NCBI GenBank assembly: GCA_019314425.1
Contig: JAFCZI010000137.1
Location: 1-6,503 of the forward strand
Direction: 5' to 3'
DNA length: 6,503 nucleotides
Source of the DNA: Deltaproteobacteria bacterium
Lineage (GTDB): Bacteria; Desulfobacterota; DSM-4660; Desulfatiglandales; Desulfatiglandaceae
Made by a program: the position numbers and the translations under genes. Below, piece by piece: positions 1-6,045 of this stretch (within the stretch, counting starts at the first letter, position 1; every line of letters starts with the position of its first letter). Below the pieces are notes generated by a model that ran no database searches, was not told the DNA's origin, and worked only from the letters and a program-made list of their open reading frames with translations.

Positions 1-1026
1 CACGGGCAAACCAGCCTCGATCATCACGTCTCTGAAGTCATCCTCATATTCTTCGTAGGTGTGAAATTTAACGGGATAATTCCATGGATTCACATGCCTG
101 ACATACCGGCTGTTGTTGGCCAAATTCCTGGTGGGGCTTAAAAACACGCCTGCCATATGCATCAGTTTGCTGAATGGAATGTAGGCAATTAAAACACAAA
201 GTATAAAGAGATGGATGTAGAAAATCACACCGATCCCGTCGGGTACAACGGGGGAAAATTTGAACAACCCAATCACCAACTCCTTGACCTTGGTAATGTC
301 CACTCGGAGGAGGTAGCGCATGAGCATACCGGTGGTGCCGAGAGACAAAATCAGCATCAGTGGGAAATAGTCGGCCGGGAGTGACAGGTAGCGCATCTGG
401 GAATAGATAATTCTTCTGAGCAGCAGCCAGGTGACGGCCGCCATGAGCAGCATGCCCGAGAGATAGACTCCGGGAAGGCCGAAGCCGTTAAAGGGCGCCG
501 CACCCATCTGCATGAAACCGTCAAGGCTCTCCAGCAGTAAAACAAAGCCCGGTATGGGTTCCATGAAAAAGCGGAAGTGCCTGAGAAAAATCACGAGAAA
601 CGAATAATGGAACACGAGCGCGGCCAGCCAGAGCCACTTTTCCCACTCGTAGTTAATCCTGGGTGCCCCATCCACTTTGCTATACTCAAGACGCGTGTTT
701 CGAAAAAGCGATCGAAACGTGAGAACTTCGAAAAGCATCCTCAACACCACACCGCCCGTGCCTTTGGGATTGTCGATTGGGTTACTCTTGATCCAGGGGA
801 GAGACCACATCTGGCCCGCTGTGGTGGGAATCCGGTAGGGAACCGGCGATCGTCCCCAATCCAGAACACGCACGATGATGCCCACAATGAAGGTAGCCAG
901 GGCTGCATATGGAATGACAACCCCGAAGAGGATTTTCAAATCCAATGCCCCCACACCAATCCAGGGGATCAAAACCACGATAAGCACCGCCAAGGATGAA
1001 AACACAAGACTCAGTACAAAATTCAT
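1..1026 (-). CDS. dsrM: DsrM, haem b membrane subunit of DsrMKJOP complex (3' end cut by window edge)
   Basis: DsrM is the NarI-like cytochrome b subunit of DsrMKJOP, the membrane complex that links quinone redox chemistry to dissimilatory sulfite reduction, probably through the DsrC trisulfide. The 342 codons visible have no stop before the window edge, but the length and the tail (NPWNYPVKFHTYEEYEDD, about 313-330) suggest only a few residues are missing. Hydrophobic segments lie near 1-20, 34-54, 132-152, 186-204, 219-237 and 266-285. The N-terminal part carries the DsrM-type stretch RIPTTAGQMWSLPWIK (65-80) and FRSLFRN (104-110). The NarI-like part has four membrane histidines, H140, H150, H272 and H290; the second pair is 18 apart, as in NarI, and together they are good candidates for two haem b ligand pairs. 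The start has a good AGAGGT ribosome site 8 nt upstream. The RsbRD_N gene lies 66 nt upstream in the same direction. dsrKJOP would be expected beyond the left edge. I am confident of the family; a relative such as an Hmc/Tmc cytochrome b subunit is much less likely. Confidence 0.92.
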   Translation of the reverse strand, partial: MNFVLSLVFSSLAVLIVVLIPWIGVGALDLKILFGVVIPYAALATFIVGIIVRVLDWGRSPVPYRIPTTAGQMWSLPWIKSNPIDNPKGTGGVVLRMLFEVLTFRSLFRNTRLEYSKVDGAPRINYEWEKWLWLAALVFHYSFLVIFLRHFRFFMEPIPGFVLLLESLDGFMQMGAAPFNGFGLPGVYLSGMLLMAAVTWLLLRRIIYSQMRYLSLPADYFPLMLILSLGTTGMLMRYLLRVDITKVKELVIGLFKFSPVVPDGIGVIFYIHLFILCVLIAYIPFSKLMHMAGVFLSPTRNLANNSRYVRHVNPWNYPVKFHTYEEYEDDFRDVMIEAGLPV

Positions 1027-1034
1027 AGACGATT

Positions 1035-1040
1035 ACCTCT
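1035..1040 (-). promoter_or_regulatory. Ribosome binding site of dsrM
   Basis: Read on the minus strand, AGAGGT lies 8 nt before the ATG at 1026. This supports the chosen start and independent ribosome loading on dsrM after the 66-nt gap from the upstream gene. Confidence 0.7.
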
Positions 1041-1061
1041 TTTCAAAAATCAAAAAACTGT

Positions 1062-1089
1062 CCCTGTATAGCCCATTCAGATTCCAGGG
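1062..1089 (-). other. Possible weak hairpin between the RsbRD_N gene and dsrM
   Basis: On the minus strand CCCTG (1085-1089) can pair with CAGGG (1062-1066) across an 18-nt loop, followed shortly by ACAGTTTTTT. The stem is only 5 bp and the loop is long, so it could be chance. If real it might be a partial attenuator or an mRNA-processing site within the operon. Confidence 0.2.
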
Positions 1090-1092
1090 CGA

Positions 1093-1590
1093 TTACTCCG
1101 GAATCTCTTTAATGAGATTTGCCCTCTCCAGCAACCGGCCATACTCATTTCTGACCTCTTTGACGCGAATGTCGTAGATCTGCTGGCGACACTGTGAGTA
1201 AACATCAAAAGCCAGGAGAGCGGCCGCATCAATCCTGTCTTCAAGCAGATGCAGTTCGGAAAAGGTGCCTTCTCCGAGTGTTTCCCGCAAGATGCTCTTC
1301 AACTGCAGAACAAATCCGACGGCATGGGAAGGCTTAAAATCCTGTACCGCCCTGATCCTGATGATCTTGTCAAGGGAGGAAAAAATTTTCTCCGTATCCT
1401 CACCTTTAACCAATTCATCAAAGAGGATCTCAACATCCTTGGTGATGATCAACCCCACCGGATTGGCGAACTGGCTCTTTTCTTTCTTGAGAAATTTCTG
1501 GGTTTCCTTTGGGTAGGTCTGGATAATGGCTTCCTGCCATTTCTTGATGATGGTGGATCGGTTCTCTGAAAGGATGCTATCTAAATTCAT
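1093..1590 (-). CDS. RsbRD N-terminal domain (RsbRD_N) protein at the head of the dsrM operon
   Basis: A 165-residue soluble, mostly helical protein that I recognise as a stand-alone RsbRD_N domain, the sensory domain first described at the N-terminus of an RsbT co-antagonist of the Bacillus stressosome. Family-like stretches are FANPVG (41-46), RAVQDFKPSHAVGFVLQLK (80-98) and LAFDVYSQCRQQIYDIR (126-142). The C-terminal STAS domain of full RsbR proteins is absent, so the protein ends after the sensor-like domain. There is no signal peptide, membrane segment or DNA-binding motif. It is the first gene after a promoter and is followed after 66 nt by dsrM, so it is probably cotranscribed with the Dsr complex. 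The role is unknown; sensing redox or ligand state, or assisting the complex, are guesses. The start ATG has no clear Shine-Dalgarno, but an in-frame TAA 15 nt upstream and the absence of other internal ATG codons nearby make it the only reasonable start. Confidence 0.85.
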   Translation of the reverse strand: MNLDSILSENRSTIIKKWQEAIIQTYPKETQKFLKKEKSQFANPVGLIITKDVEILFDELVKGEDTEKIFSSLDKIIRIRAVQDFKPSHAVGFVLQLKSILRETLGEGTFSELHLLEDRIDAAALLAFDVYSQCRQQIYDIRVKEVRNEYGRLLERANLIKEIPE

Positions 1591-1627
1591 AATAAGTGCT
1601 AGTTACGCCAATCTAAACGCGACATTC

Positions 1628-1650
1628 CCCCTAAGTCTGATATTTAGGGG
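1628..1650. promoter_or_regulatory. Operator-like inverted repeat at the RsbRD_N/dsrM promoter
   Basis: CCCCTAA (1628-1634) and TTAGGGG (1644-1650) form a perfect 7-bp inverted repeat with a 9-nt spacer, a centre-to-centre distance of about 16 bp. It starts three bases after the predicted -10 box of the minus-strand promoter and so covers the likely transcription start. This is a typical place for a dimeric repressor; in RNA it would give a 5'-leader hairpin instead. No regulator gene is visible in the window. Confidence 0.45.
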
Positions 1651-1652
1651 AA

Positions 1653-1680
1653 CCTATACAAAATCATGTTTTCATGTCAA
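1653..1680 (-). promoter_or_regulatory. Sigma70-type promoter for the RsbRD_N-dsrM operon
   Basis: Read on the minus strand, a perfect -35 TTGACA (1675-1680) is followed after 16 bp by TATAGG (1653-1658), a 4/6 match to the -10 consensus. Transcription would begin near 1646, leaving a leader of about 55 nt before the ATG at 1590. The spacer contains a direct repeat TCATGT (plus strand 1664-1669 and 1672-1677). Confidence 0.55.
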
Positions 1681-1727
1681 GCAAAAAATGGTTTCTTCTT
1701 GCCGAATCCACTTGAATCTTTGCTTGT

Positions 1728-1739
1728 AATGGCGCCATT
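1728..1739. promoter_or_regulatory. 12-bp perfect palindrome upstream of the MFS gene
   Basis: AATGGCGCCATT is a perfect 12-bp palindrome ending 19 nt before the MFS start codon, just upstream of its ribosome site GGTAGG (1745-1750). It could be an operator, but no clear -35/-10 pair for this gene could be placed around it. Confidence 0.3.
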
Positions 1740-1758
1740 CTCACGGTAGGTTGTCTTC

Positions 1759-3075
1759 ATGAAACGGGACGGAAAAAAATCAATTTTCGGATGGGCCATG
1801 TACGACTGGGCCAATTCAGCCTTTGCCACCACCGTTATGGCGGGTTTTTTCCCCGTGTTCTTTAAACAGTACTGGAGCCTCGGCGCTGATACCACTGTCA
1901 GCACGGCCCGGCTGGGTCTGGCCAATTCTATTGCCGGGGTTGTGGTGGCGGTTGCTGCGCCTGTTCTGGGCGCCATTGCCGACAGGGGAGGCACCCGCAA
2001 AAAGTTTCTTCTGTTTTTTGCCGTTATGGGTATCCTTATGACCATGGGCCTATTTTTGGTGAGCCAGAGAAACTGGCCCCTGGCGATACTGGTTTATGTT
2101 CTGGCCACGGTGGGTTTTTCAGGGGGCAATATTTTTTATGATGCATTGATCACCGGTATTACCACCGATGATAAGATGGACATGGTTTCTTCCCTGGGGT
2201 TCTCGCTGGGATACCTGGGGGGCGGTCTTCTTTTTGCCCTGAATGTGTGGATGGCCCTGCAACCGGCCACTTTTGGTTTCTCAGGTGCGGGAGAAGCGGT
2301 CAGGTTCTCCTTTCTAACGGTGGGTATCTGGTGGGCGGTATTTTCCATTCCCATCTTTTTGTTTGTCCGGGAACCCGGGCAGAAGGCCGTCCGGGAAAAG
2401 GTCGATCATCCGGTCAAAGCCGGAATCCGGCAGCTCGTACAGACCTTTCAGGAAGTACGTCACCTGAAAACCATTTTCCTTTTTCTCCTGGCGTACTGGC
2501 TTTACATTGATGGGGTTAACACCGTTATTCGAATGGCCGTGGATTATGGCATCTCCATAGGATTCGAGACCAAAGACCTTATTTTAGCGCTTCTTATTAC
2601 TCAATTTGTCGGTTTCCCCTCGGCCATCGGGTTCGGGTTTCTGGGCCGGAGATTCGGGACAAGGCCCGCCATTTTTCTGGCCATTGCCGTTTATCTGTTT
2701 GTAGTCATTTGGGCCGCTTTCATAAAAAGCAGTACGGAGTTCTATGTACTGGCTATTATCGTGGGGCTGGTTCAGGGGGGCATCCAGGCGCTGAGCCGTT
2801 CCTATTATGCCCGGCTCATTCCTGTGGACAAATCCGCCGAGTACTTCGGTTTCTACAACATGGTGGGCAAGTTCTCCGCCATTATCGGCCCTGTTTTAAT
2901 GGGCGGTACGGGACTTTTCGTCAGATTTTTGGGATACGACAGCCATACGGCTTCCAGGATCAGCATTATCTCCGTCGCCGTTTTCTTCATTGCTGGCGGC
3001 ATCCTTTTTACCTTTGTCAGAGAGGAGCGAGGAAAAAAGGATTTGAAATATCTTTCAAAGGGAGTTGACGGTTGA
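1759..3075 (+). CDS. UMF1/Atg22-like MFS transporter
   Basis: A 438-residue integral inner-membrane protein with about 12 transmembrane helices, a full-length major facilitator of the UMF1 type (related to fungal vacuolar effluxer Atg22). Diagnostic stretches are WAMYDWANSAFATTV (12-26) in the first helix, the MFS loop motif GAIADRGGTRKK (71-82) between helices 2 and 3, a charged central loop (about 204-236), DGVNTVIRMA (251-260) and VQGGIQALSRSYYARLIP (338-355). Substrates of bacterial UMF1 proteins are mostly unknown; amino acid or other metabolite efflux is a guess from the eukaryotic relatives. The ATG is preceded at 8 nt by GGTAGG. The gene is divergent from the RsbRD_N/dsrM unit and convergent with dsbD, so it is probably transcribed alone. 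Nothing is broken or truncated. Confidence 0.88.
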   Translation: MKRDGKKSIFGWAMYDWANSAFATTVMAGFFPVFFKQYWSLGADTTVSTARLGLANSIAGVVVAVAAPVLGAIADRGGTRKKFLLFFAVMGILMTMGLFLVSQRNWPLAILVYVLATVGFSGGNIFYDALITGITTDDKMDMVSSLGFSLGYLGGGLLFALNVWMALQPATFGFSGAGEAVRFSFLTVGIWWAVFSIPIFLFVREPGQKAVREKVDHPVKAGIRQLVQTFQEVRHLKTIFLFLLAYWLYIDGVNTVIRMAVDYGISIGFETKDLILALLITQFVGFPSAIGFGFLGRRFGTRPAIFLAIAVYLFVVIWAAFIKSSTEFYVLAIIVGLVQGGIQALSRSYYARLIPVDKSAEYFGFYNMVGKFSAIIGPVLMGGTGLFVRFLGYDSHTASRISIISVAVFFIAGGILFTFVREERGKKDLKYLSKGVDG

Positions 3076-3090
3076 CCGTTACCGGTTTTT
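3069..3090 (+). terminator. Weak possible terminator after the MFS gene
   Basis: CGGT (3069-3072) can pair with ACCG (3081-3084) over an 8-nt loop, followed by GTTTTT. The stem begins inside the final codons. An alternative pairing, ACGGT with ACCGT, has only a 2-nt gap. With a 4-bp stem this is a weak candidate, but the 48-nt gap between the convergent genes holds nothing better. Confidence 0.22.
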
Positions 3091-3123
3091 ACCTGCACCC
3101 TGACAACTGCCCCCTGTAAATCA

Positions 3124-4917
3124 TTATTCCCCCAAAGCCCGTTGCATGCGCCTGATCATTTCGCCACTGCTAATATATGCCTCGATCCGCAACGGTTTAT
3201 CTTCATCACCCTTCCTGTCAATAAACAGAACCGTCGGAACCCCTCGAATATGGTACTGTTTTTGAAGGATCACCTGCTGTGGATGTCGTTTTGTCAAATC
3301 CACCCTGAGCGTCACAAACTGTTTGCTCAGTTTTAAAACGTCAGGGTTTGTAAACACATCCTTTTCCAGAGCGCGGCAGGGGCTACACCAGTCCGCATAG
3401 AAATCGAGCATCACCGGCTTTCCGGATTGGGTTGCGGCGGCCAGGCGCTCCGGTGAATAGGGCTGCCACCCCACGCTGGGGCTATGGTGGTCGTCAAAAG
3501 GCGCAAACCAGAGGATGGCTGCTGCTACTATCAGCACAATGCCCACGCCTTTCCTGATGTGGGAGAAAGACCGTTGATTTTTCCCTTCGGGGTCCAGAAA
3601 CCCCAGGTGAAGGCCGGCCGCCGCTGTCACCAGGCCGAAAAGCATGGTCCTGGAAACGGTCCCGGGGATCACGGGCAAAAGCAGATACCCGGCCATGCCC
3701 ACAAGGACCCATCCAAGGGCCTTGCGAATCCATATCATCCATGTTCCCGACATGGGCAGTTTATCCGCCGCCCCTGAAAAAACCGCCAGAACCGCCAGGG
3801 GAAGCCCCATGCCGACACTCAGCACAAAGAAATATAGAAACCCCAGAAACGGGTCCCCTTTTTGGCCCACATAAGTTAGAAGGCCCAGGATAAACGGACC
3901 CAGACAGGGCGCTGCCACAATGCCCAGGGTCAACCCCATGAAAAGGGTGCCGAAATACCCGCCGAAATTTTTGGCCGCTATGTTTGTCAGACCCGCGGGG
4001 ATGCGCAGTTCCCAGAAACCGAAAAAACTGAACGCCAACGCAATGAGGATCGATGCCACCACCACGAGGACAATGGGACTCTGGAGCGCGGAACCCAGCA
4101 TGCCCCCCGAAAGGGCGGCGGTGACCCCCAGGATCGAATTGGTGATGGCAAGTCCCAGGATGTAAAAAACGCCGTGAACCAGGGGTATTCCCCCCATTCG
4201 TCCCCCCTGCCCGCCGAAATAAGAGACGGTGATGGGAATGAGGGGATACACGCAAGGGGTGAGGTTCAGCGCGAGCCCGCCCAGAAAAATGCCCAGGAGG
4301 GTCAGCCAGAGGCCTGCGCCCGTTTGCCATCCGCCTGCTTTTTTCTCTGAAACGGGTGCGGATTCAATGGTTTTGAATATCTCAGGGTTCAGGGGCTTAC
4401 CCTCATCCCCCGGCGCTGCAACCGTCACGGGAAAAGAAAAGGAGACATTTTCGGGGGGCAGGCAGGCATTGGCTGAACAGGCCTGAAAAGAAAGTTGACC
4501 CTTGATCACCTGTTTTCCTTGCGGTGCGCCATCATCCACCTTGAGTTTTCCCCGGACCGTGATCTTGCCCGCGTAGACCGCGACGGATTTGTCCGTAAAG
4601 GAGAATTTTTTCTCAATGGTTGGGGGAAACTGAATATCGCTGATGCTGACCCCGGGAGATTCTGAAAAAAGTAACCGGGTGGGGAAGGGATTTTCCGGGG
4701 ATTTCTCGGGGCCGTGCAGAAACCATGGAAACTGGATTTTAACCTGAAACACAACCGGGTAAGCGCCCCCCGGCGCATAGCTTTCGTGGGACGGTACCGA
4801 TTTAACGGAAGCTGTGGCAGACCAGGCATTTAAAGAAAAGAAGAGCGGCAGAAAAAAACCGATAAGATAAAATACGAAATGAGGATACGGCGTTACTTTT
4901 TTCCCGAATTTAAACAT
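3124..4917 (-). CDS. dsbD: Thiol:disulfide interchange protein DsbD
   Basis: A 597-residue inner-membrane protein that carries electrons from cytoplasmic thioredoxin to periplasmic thiol proteins, keeping disulfide isomerases and cytochrome c maturation factors reduced. It has the full DsbD architecture. A signal peptide (basic KFGKK, hydrophobic core, likely cleavage near AWSA at about 31-34) leads to a periplasmic N-domain with C147 and C152 in FQACSANACLPP. The membrane domain (about 200-470) has C222 in LNLTPCVYPLIP and C338 in AAPCLGPF. The C-terminal thioredoxin-like domain has C511-S-P-C514 in YADWCSPCRALE and a cis-proline in GVPT (P561). All six redox cysteines are present. I chose ATG 4917 rather than the upstream ATG at 5013 because it has GAGGG 9 nt upstream and places the signal peptide at the N-terminus. 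Beside dsrM the protein could support maturation of periplasmic cytochromes such as DsrJ; that is inference. Confidence 0.93.
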   Translation of the reverse strand: MFKFGKKVTPYPHFVFYLIGFFLPLFFSLNAWSATASVKSVPSHESYAPGGAYPVVFQVKIQFPWFLHGPEKSPENPFPTRLLFSESPGVSISDIQFPPTIEKKFSFTDKSVAVYAGKITVRGKLKVDDGAPQGKQVIKGQLSFQACSANACLPPENVSFSFPVTVAAPGDEGKPLNPEIFKTIESAPVSEKKAGGWQTGAGLWLTLLGIFLGGLALNLTPCVYPLIPITVSYFGGQGGRMGGIPLVHGVFYILGLAITNSILGVTAALSGGMLGSALQSPIVLVVVASILIALAFSFFGFWELRIPAGLTNIAAKNFGGYFGTLFMGLTLGIVAAPCLGPFILGLLTYVGQKGDPFLGFLYFFVLSVGMGLPLAVLAVFSGAADKLPMSGTWMIWIRKALGWVLVGMAGYLLLPVIPGTVSRTMLFGLVTAAAGLHLGFLDPEGKNQRSFSHIRKGVGIVLIVAAAILWFAPFDDHHSPSVGWQPYSPERLAAATQSGKPVMLDFYADWCSPCRALEKDVFTNPDVLKLSKQFVTLRVDLTKRHPQQVILQKQYHIRGVPTVLFIDRKGDEDKPLRIEAYISSGEMIRRMQRALGE

Positions 4918-4927
4918 TATTGATGCC

Positions 4928-4932
4928 CTCGA
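4928..4932 (-). promoter_or_regulatory. Ribosome binding site deciding the dsbD start
   Basis: On the minus strand GAGGG lies 9 nt before ATG 4917. It supports this start over the in-frame ATG at 5013, which would add 32 residues ahead of an ordinary signal peptide. Confidence 0.65.
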
Positions 4933-4979
4933 CAGAAAACAAAAAACCTTCGACAACGTTGTTGGTATTGTTTGAAGAG

Positions 4980-5106
4980 ACGCAAAGATAAGAATGGTTA
5001 CCAGCTGTGTCAATTATGTCCATGGAAACATTGATGGCCTCGTAAAAAGTCACGAATCTATACTAAGGCGGGCTGCGCCCACAACCCAAATGGCCTCACG
5101 CAAAGA
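4980..5106. repeat. Intergenic stretch with duplicated short words, probable dispersed-repeat fragments
   Basis: Two exact words occur twice: ACGCAAAGA at 4980-4988 and 5098-5106, and ATGGCCTC at 5034-5041 and 5090-5097. Between them are TGGCCTCGTAAAAAGTC (5036-5052) and a small GGGC-TGC-GCCC hairpin (5070-5080). From memory, strings like CTCACGCAAAGACGCAAAG and GGCCTCGTAAAAAGTC recur in intergenic DNA of Desulfobacterota and other bacteria, which suggests a mosaic of such repeats. I could not test copy number. No mobile-element ends or target duplications are proven. Confidence 0.4.
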
Positions 5107-5392
5107 CCCAAAGGTCCATTTCGCGAAACCTTGTGTGGCCGGGACCCGGATTCCAGTGCAAAACGTACTGGAGCTGATAGAAGAAGGCATCTTTTTCGAA
5201 CAAATCATTCAAGACTACCACCCCCCATTGGCCGTTGAAGACATCAAAGCCTGTGTCAGATATGTCGTCGACCTTTTCAAGACTGAATCGGGAGTCCCTG
5301 GCGAAGCAGAGGTGGCACCTTTACTATTGTGCCCCTCGAAAGGAAGGGAAAATTTCGAATCCGGCTGTGAGGAAATGATGGTCTGCGGTTAA
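5090..5392 (+). CDS. DUF433 domain protein, orphan antitoxin-like gene
   Basis: A 100-residue reading from ATG 5090. Residues 6-62 match the DUF433 family: DPKVHFAKPCVAGTRIPV (6-23), then ELIEEGIFFEQIIQDY (28-43) and VEDIKACVRYVVDL (49-62). DUF433 proteins are small, wHTH-like and usually sit just upstream of a DUF5615 PIN-like nuclease, with which they are thought to form toxin-antitoxin pairs. No DUF5615 gene follows; instead the C-terminal 38 residues show no family likeness, and the last 69 nt run antisense through the 3' end of the PIN toxin gene. The N-terminus is also short: the usual hydrophobic strand before DP is replaced by MASRK, encoded by repeat-like DNA (CTCACGCAAAGACCCAAAG). 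There is no good Shine-Dalgarno for ATG 5090 or for the upstream ATG 4994. The gene may be a decaying remnant. Confidence 0.6.
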   Translation: MASRKDPKVHFAKPCVAGTRIPVQNVLELIEEGIFFEQIIQDYHPPLAVEDIKACVRYVVDLFKTESGVPGEAEVAPLLLCPSKGRENFESGCEEMMVCG

Positions 5393-5749
5393 CGCTTTTT
5401 CAATCTGCAATTCCTTCATGAGGACAAAGCTCGTGCAATCGGTAAAGGAAAAGGATTGGTCATTCCACCTGAAAAACCAACGCACGGCTCGTTCCGCCCT
5501 GTCAGGTGTCACCCACTCCGTTCGGCATCGCGGGCTTTCCGACACTTGGTCCCACCACTGTTCGGCGGCGTTCAGACCGAGGCGCATACGGATCAAGGTT
5601 AGGGTTTCATCGACAACATAATTGGAAACAACCAGCATGCCACCAGCCTCAAGCCACTGGTCCCGGGCGGTCCGAAAGGAGACGTGCATGGGATCCCTGG
5701 CATCGGCCATGGCCATCCAACCGGCTGTATCCACAAACAACCGTTTCAT
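5324..5749 (-). CDS. PIN-domain toxin (VapC-like ribonuclease)
   Basis: A 141-residue PIN-domain protein and the probable toxin of a type II toxin-antitoxin pair; PIN toxins are metal-dependent RNases that cut tRNA or rRNA and stop growth when unneutralised. The acidic active-site residues are in place: D7 in LFVDTAGWMA, E48 in NYVVDETLTLIR, D104 in SFTDCTSFVLMKEL and D123 in ALTADHHFLTAGFE. Its length is normal for VapC. The ATG overlaps the antitoxin stop codon by 4 nt (ATGA, 5746-5749) and has no strong Shine-Dalgarno of its own, so translation is probably coupled. The 3' end overlaps the oppositely oriented DUF433 frame by 69 nt. The target RNA cannot be told from the sequence. Confidence 0.88.
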   Translation of the reverse strand: MKRLFVDTAGWMAMADARDPMHVSFRTARDQWLEAGGMLVVSNYVVDETLTLIRMRLGLNAAEQWWDQVSESPRCRTEWVTPDRAERAVRWFFRWNDQSFSFTDCTSFVLMKELQIEKALTADHHFLTAGFEIFPSFRGAQ

Positions 5750-6003
5750 CGTGTACCATGGCCATAAAGGAGAGCATCGTGGTCTTCCGAATGCAGTCCG
5801 TCGGACGATTCCCCCAGTGCCCCGGCCTGATACAAGGGGTCTTTTTCCAACTGAGTGGTCGGGTAATCCACTTCGTCGATGGGTACGATTCGAAAGGCCG
5901 GACGACTCCTATAGAGCACCGTGAATTGCTCTCCCCGACGGACACTCTCCACGATTTTCGGAAGGGTGGCCCGCAGCTCTTTCGTATTGATGATTGTTTT
6001 CAT
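5746..6003 (-). CDS. Phd/YefM-fold (VapB-like) antitoxin
   Basis: An 85-residue antitoxin. The N-terminal half (1-44) is a Phd/YefM-type DNA-binding dimerisation domain with the pattern INTKELRATLPKIVESVRRG (5-24), EQFTVLYRSRP (25-35) and AFRIVP (36-41). The C-terminal half is a charged tail ending in HDALLYG (75-81), a motif often seen in antitoxins paired with PIN toxins, and presumably wraps the toxin active site. It lies directly upstream of the PIN toxin and overlaps it by 4 nt. Like other members it should bind its own promoter and repress the operon together with the toxin. The start has a strong GGAGGT Shine-Dalgarno. Confidence 0.88.
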   Translation of the reverse strand: MKTIINTKELRATLPKIVESVRRGEQFTVLYRSRPAFRIVPIDEVDYPTTQLEKDPLYQAGALGESSDGLHSEDHDALLYGHGTR

Positions 6004-6009
6004 TTGGAT

Positions 6010-6015
6010 ACCTCC
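6010..6015 (-). promoter_or_regulatory. Strong ribosome binding site of the antitoxin gene
   Basis: On the minus strand a consensus GGAGGT begins the leader just before the ATG at 6003, with 6-7 nt spacing. It is far stronger than any site before the toxin, fitting the need for antitoxin excess. Confidence 0.8.
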
Positions 6016-6030
6016 AGATAAAGCTTACGA

Positions 6031-6045
6031 AGTTCATCTTGAGTT
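6031..6045. promoter_or_regulatory. Possible antitoxin-binding direct repeat
   Basis: AGTT occurs at 6031-6034 and 6042-6045, one helical turn (11 bp) apart, covering the -10 box and the likely transcription start. The repeat is short and may be chance, but the position suits autorepression by the Phd-type antitoxin. Confidence 0.2.

Noticed and set aside
577..999. Plus-strand 140-codon frame over dsrM
   Set aside because: Antisense shadow of a clearly recognised dsrM reading; low-complexity composition and no family likeness.
3761..4330. Minus-strand 189-codon frame inside dsbD
   Set aside because: Out-of-frame shadow of the dsbD membrane domain with a GC-driven Gly/Arg/Pro/His-rich composition.
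4953..4962. ACAACGTTGT palindrome upstream of dsbD as an operator
   Set aside because: Only 10 bp, with no promoter boxes that I could place around it; chance is a sufficient explanation.
4918..5013. Longer dsbD start at 5013
   Set aside because: It would put 32 residues in front of a normal signal peptide, and ATG 4917 has a good ribosome site.
4994..5089. Upstream in-frame ATG for the DUF433 gene, adding 32 residues
   Set aside because: The added residues have no family likeness, cover repeat-like DNA, and there is no ribosome site before 4994.
5310..5335. TGGCAC box as a sigma54 promoter, and AGGTG-G-CACCT as a terminator after the PIN gene
   Set aside because: The GC dinucleotide is not at the required spacing for sigma54, and the palindrome has a one-base centre and no T-run.
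5090..5749. DUF433 and PIN genes as one toxin-antitoxin pair
   Set aside because: They are convergent and overlap at their 3' ends; the PIN gene has its own Phd-type antitoxin directly upstream with an ATGA overlap.
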